Origin: Diphasiastrum complanatum
Lineage: Eukaryota; Streptophyta; Lycopodiopsida; Lycopodiales; Lycopodiaceae
Assembly: GCA_029204225.1 (NCBI GenBank)
Contig: CM055111.1
Location: 48,411,594-48,475,593, forward strand
Direction: 5' to 3'
DNA length: 64,000 bases
A model generated the notes under the pieces. That model was given only the letters and a program-made list of their open reading frames with translations. It had not been told where the DNA came from and did no database searches. Shown in pieces: positions 62,171-64,000 of the stretch; position 1 is the first letter of the stretch, and each line of letters begins with the position of its first letter. The translations under genes and the position numbers were made by a program.

Positions 62171-62881
62171 TCTGGGACCAGAATCGCCAAAAAAAAGAGA
62201 AAAGAAAAGAGAAAAAACAAATATTCATGATATTGCATTGGTTTGTAGGTTATACTAAACTGTGCCTTTCTTAGTTCTCCCTCAAAGAAACTCATATCAG
62301 TAGAAGCTACCAATCGAGGACCCATTAATGGTATTCATAGTTTCCAATGAAAGTTTCCAGCCTCCCATCCCACGACTTAAGGTCTCCTTTGTAGAAATGG
62401 CTGTGCCATGCATATCAACTTGAGCCACACCATTCATTCACATATTTTTGAGGTTCCAAATCTAGCTAAATAAGGCCCTAACTGCCAAAACAACTGAAAA
62501 AGCCAATAAACCCTTACTAGACATCCTAACTCTTCCCTATTTAACACAATCCATGCTGTCAACGTTTGATTGAGCCATCATAGCTTGTGATTGAATAGCC
62601 ACATCAAGTGTTTGATGATGATCTTGTAGCAAAGGTTGATGAGCAATCACATCAATGGGCTTTTCCGTTATGGTCTTGTTATTAGGTCTAGCTTCCGATG
62701 AGCTAAGTTTTGAACTTGATGTCGAGGTCAGTTGTGTTGTAGCTGTAACCTGAGAATAGCTAGTAGGAATGAGAGTACTCTGAAAGTTCAGCCAATTGGC
62801 ATCATAGGCCTCATTGGACCCAATAGTAGCTCTAAATGAATTGATAGAAAAGATATCAAAAGTAACACGACAAGCCACTCT

Positions 62882-63069
62882 GACTTTTAACCTTGACAAA
62901 ATCCAATAGGCATTGTTGCATCCCAATTGGACCACGTTGTACCCGAAACATTCGGCAACTTACATAAATGAACTGGCCTTAATAAATGCTTTAATTTGAT
63001 ACCCATATTTCAGAAACGTGGTTAAAAAACACGTTTCTAGCGCATTTTCAGAAACACAATGCAACTATG
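62882..63069 (-). repeat. CATAGTTGC module, inverted right copy
   Basis: The minus strand reads CATAGTTGCATTGTGTTTC, then ATATGGGTATCAAATTAAAG, GCCGAATGTTTCGGGTACA and CAAGGTTAAAAGT, in the same order as 60342-60553. A 132-codon minus-strand ORF crosses it (62537-62935) with no recognised domain. Confidence 0.82.
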
Positions 63070-63739
63070 AGCACTATTATTCATAATAGTTGCATTCTAC
63101 ATCTACATTTTAGGTCAAGCCAGTTTTGGAGTTTATGGGCTCCTAGATGTCCCTATTTCATGTTCAAATCTTGCATGAGTAGATCAAGGTTTGTGCATGG
63201 GCTGCCATCGAATACATGTAATATTCTTATCCAAATATAAGTGCTTTTTGGAACCATATTCTGCGCTTGTAAAATGCCATTGTGAAGTATTGGTTTAAGT
63301 TGGAAATCCACATGTTGGATTGATACTCAAGATGCAAAATGGTATCTTAATGAGGAAATGACATCTTTATAAGGTAAATAGCTTGATCTTTCTCTTTGTT
63401 GAAGATTTTGGGAGAGCTTCGAAGGCATAAAGTACACCCTAGACATGTTCAAGCATTGACAACCTTACAAAAACATTAATTTATTATTTTCAAGCTTTAT
63501 AAATAGCTACAAATATTAACTCCTTAATGATTTAATTCATTGAGGTGTTAAACGAGCGTGCGTGCGCACACACAATTGAGTGGTTGTCTTTGGCTCCCCT
63601 TCATCTTGGAGTATTAACATCATCCATGATTCCAATGTGTCTAAAAATGGTGATTCAAGTTATTAACATCATGAATTTAAGTTATTAACATCATGAATTC
63701 AAGTTATTATTGTAATATCATGATTGGACACATTGTTGT

Positions 63740-64000
63740 GAAGCTGTATGGCACGTTTTTGGAGTTAGCTAGCCCTATTGGGGTGTAGTGAGATTGTTCC
63801 CTCTCCTATACTTTTTGGATTGTATATTGATGAGCTAGAGAGGGTCATTGTGCGACATGCAGGTGCAAACTTGGTGACATACTAATCGTCATACTATTTA
63901 TGTAGGTGATGAGTTTTAATCTCCCAGACTAGAGAGAGATTACAGAGACAATTAGACAACTTCCATACCTTTTGTACCAATTTGGGTTTGGGGGTTAATG
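63740..64000 (+). pseudogene. LINE reverse transcriptase fragment, continuing past the window
   Basis: Allowing frameshifts, the plus strand reads a decayed GVxQGxxLS block, then LYIDELERVIVRHAG, ILIVILF next to a decayed YxDD, then REGLQRQLDNFHTFCTNLGLGVN. These follow one another as in the LINE at 25438-30096 ([15 protein letters not shown] ... ILLYADDVV ... [16 protein letters not shown]), so it is a relative in the opposite orientation. Confidence 0.75.

Overview
The window looks like nuclear DNA of a land plant with a large, transposon-rich genome and very long introns (a fern or gymnosperm scale of genome; this is an inference from content, and the species is not identifiable here). There are no bacterial-type operons, no tRNA or rRNA genes that I can see, and no CRISPR array. 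Nearly everything is transposable-element DNA packed around and inside one host gene.

The host gene is a PLP-dependent cysteine synthase / O-acetylserine (thiol) lyase family gene on the + strand. Seven exons (8503-8619, 24043-24170, 24769-24971, 25183-25308, 36938-37096, 60961-61154, 61402-61527) join with GT-AG introns and fully compatible phases into a 1,053-nt reading frame (350 aa plus stop) spread over 53 kb. Introns 1, 4 and 5 are about 15.4, 11.6 and 23.9 kb and hold the transposons; introns 2, 3 and 6 are short.

Layout: 1-5698 is a degenerate Copia element. 5704-8502 is the upstream region, with a TATA-like site and upstream ORFs. Intron 1 holds a near full-length but defective chromovirus (Gypsy A, 10724-16567, -) and an internally deleted relative (Gypsy B, 19253-23806, +). 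Intron 4 holds a partial duplication of exon 4, an intact-looking LINE (25438-30096, -), and remnants of two hAT lineages (called hAT3 and hAT1 here). Intron 5 holds a gypsy gag fragment, a second hAT1 copy split by an old gypsy element (Gypsy C, 40607-47394, -), and a multi-exon hAT transposase gene (hAT2, 51167-59249, -) that contains a second internally deleted chromovirus (Gypsy D, 54352-58906, -). The last two exons lie between inverted copies of a repeat module, and the window ends in a fragment of another LINE.

Most notable: (i) two separate Gypsy insertions carry the same internal deletion, while the longer copy has lost the integrase catalytic Glu; (ii) the LINE's two ORFs are in one frame separated by a single TAG in a near-leaky context; (iii) different hAT lineages are associated with different CG-centred palindrome arrays; (iv) the intact coding frame of the host gene across 53 kb of transposons.
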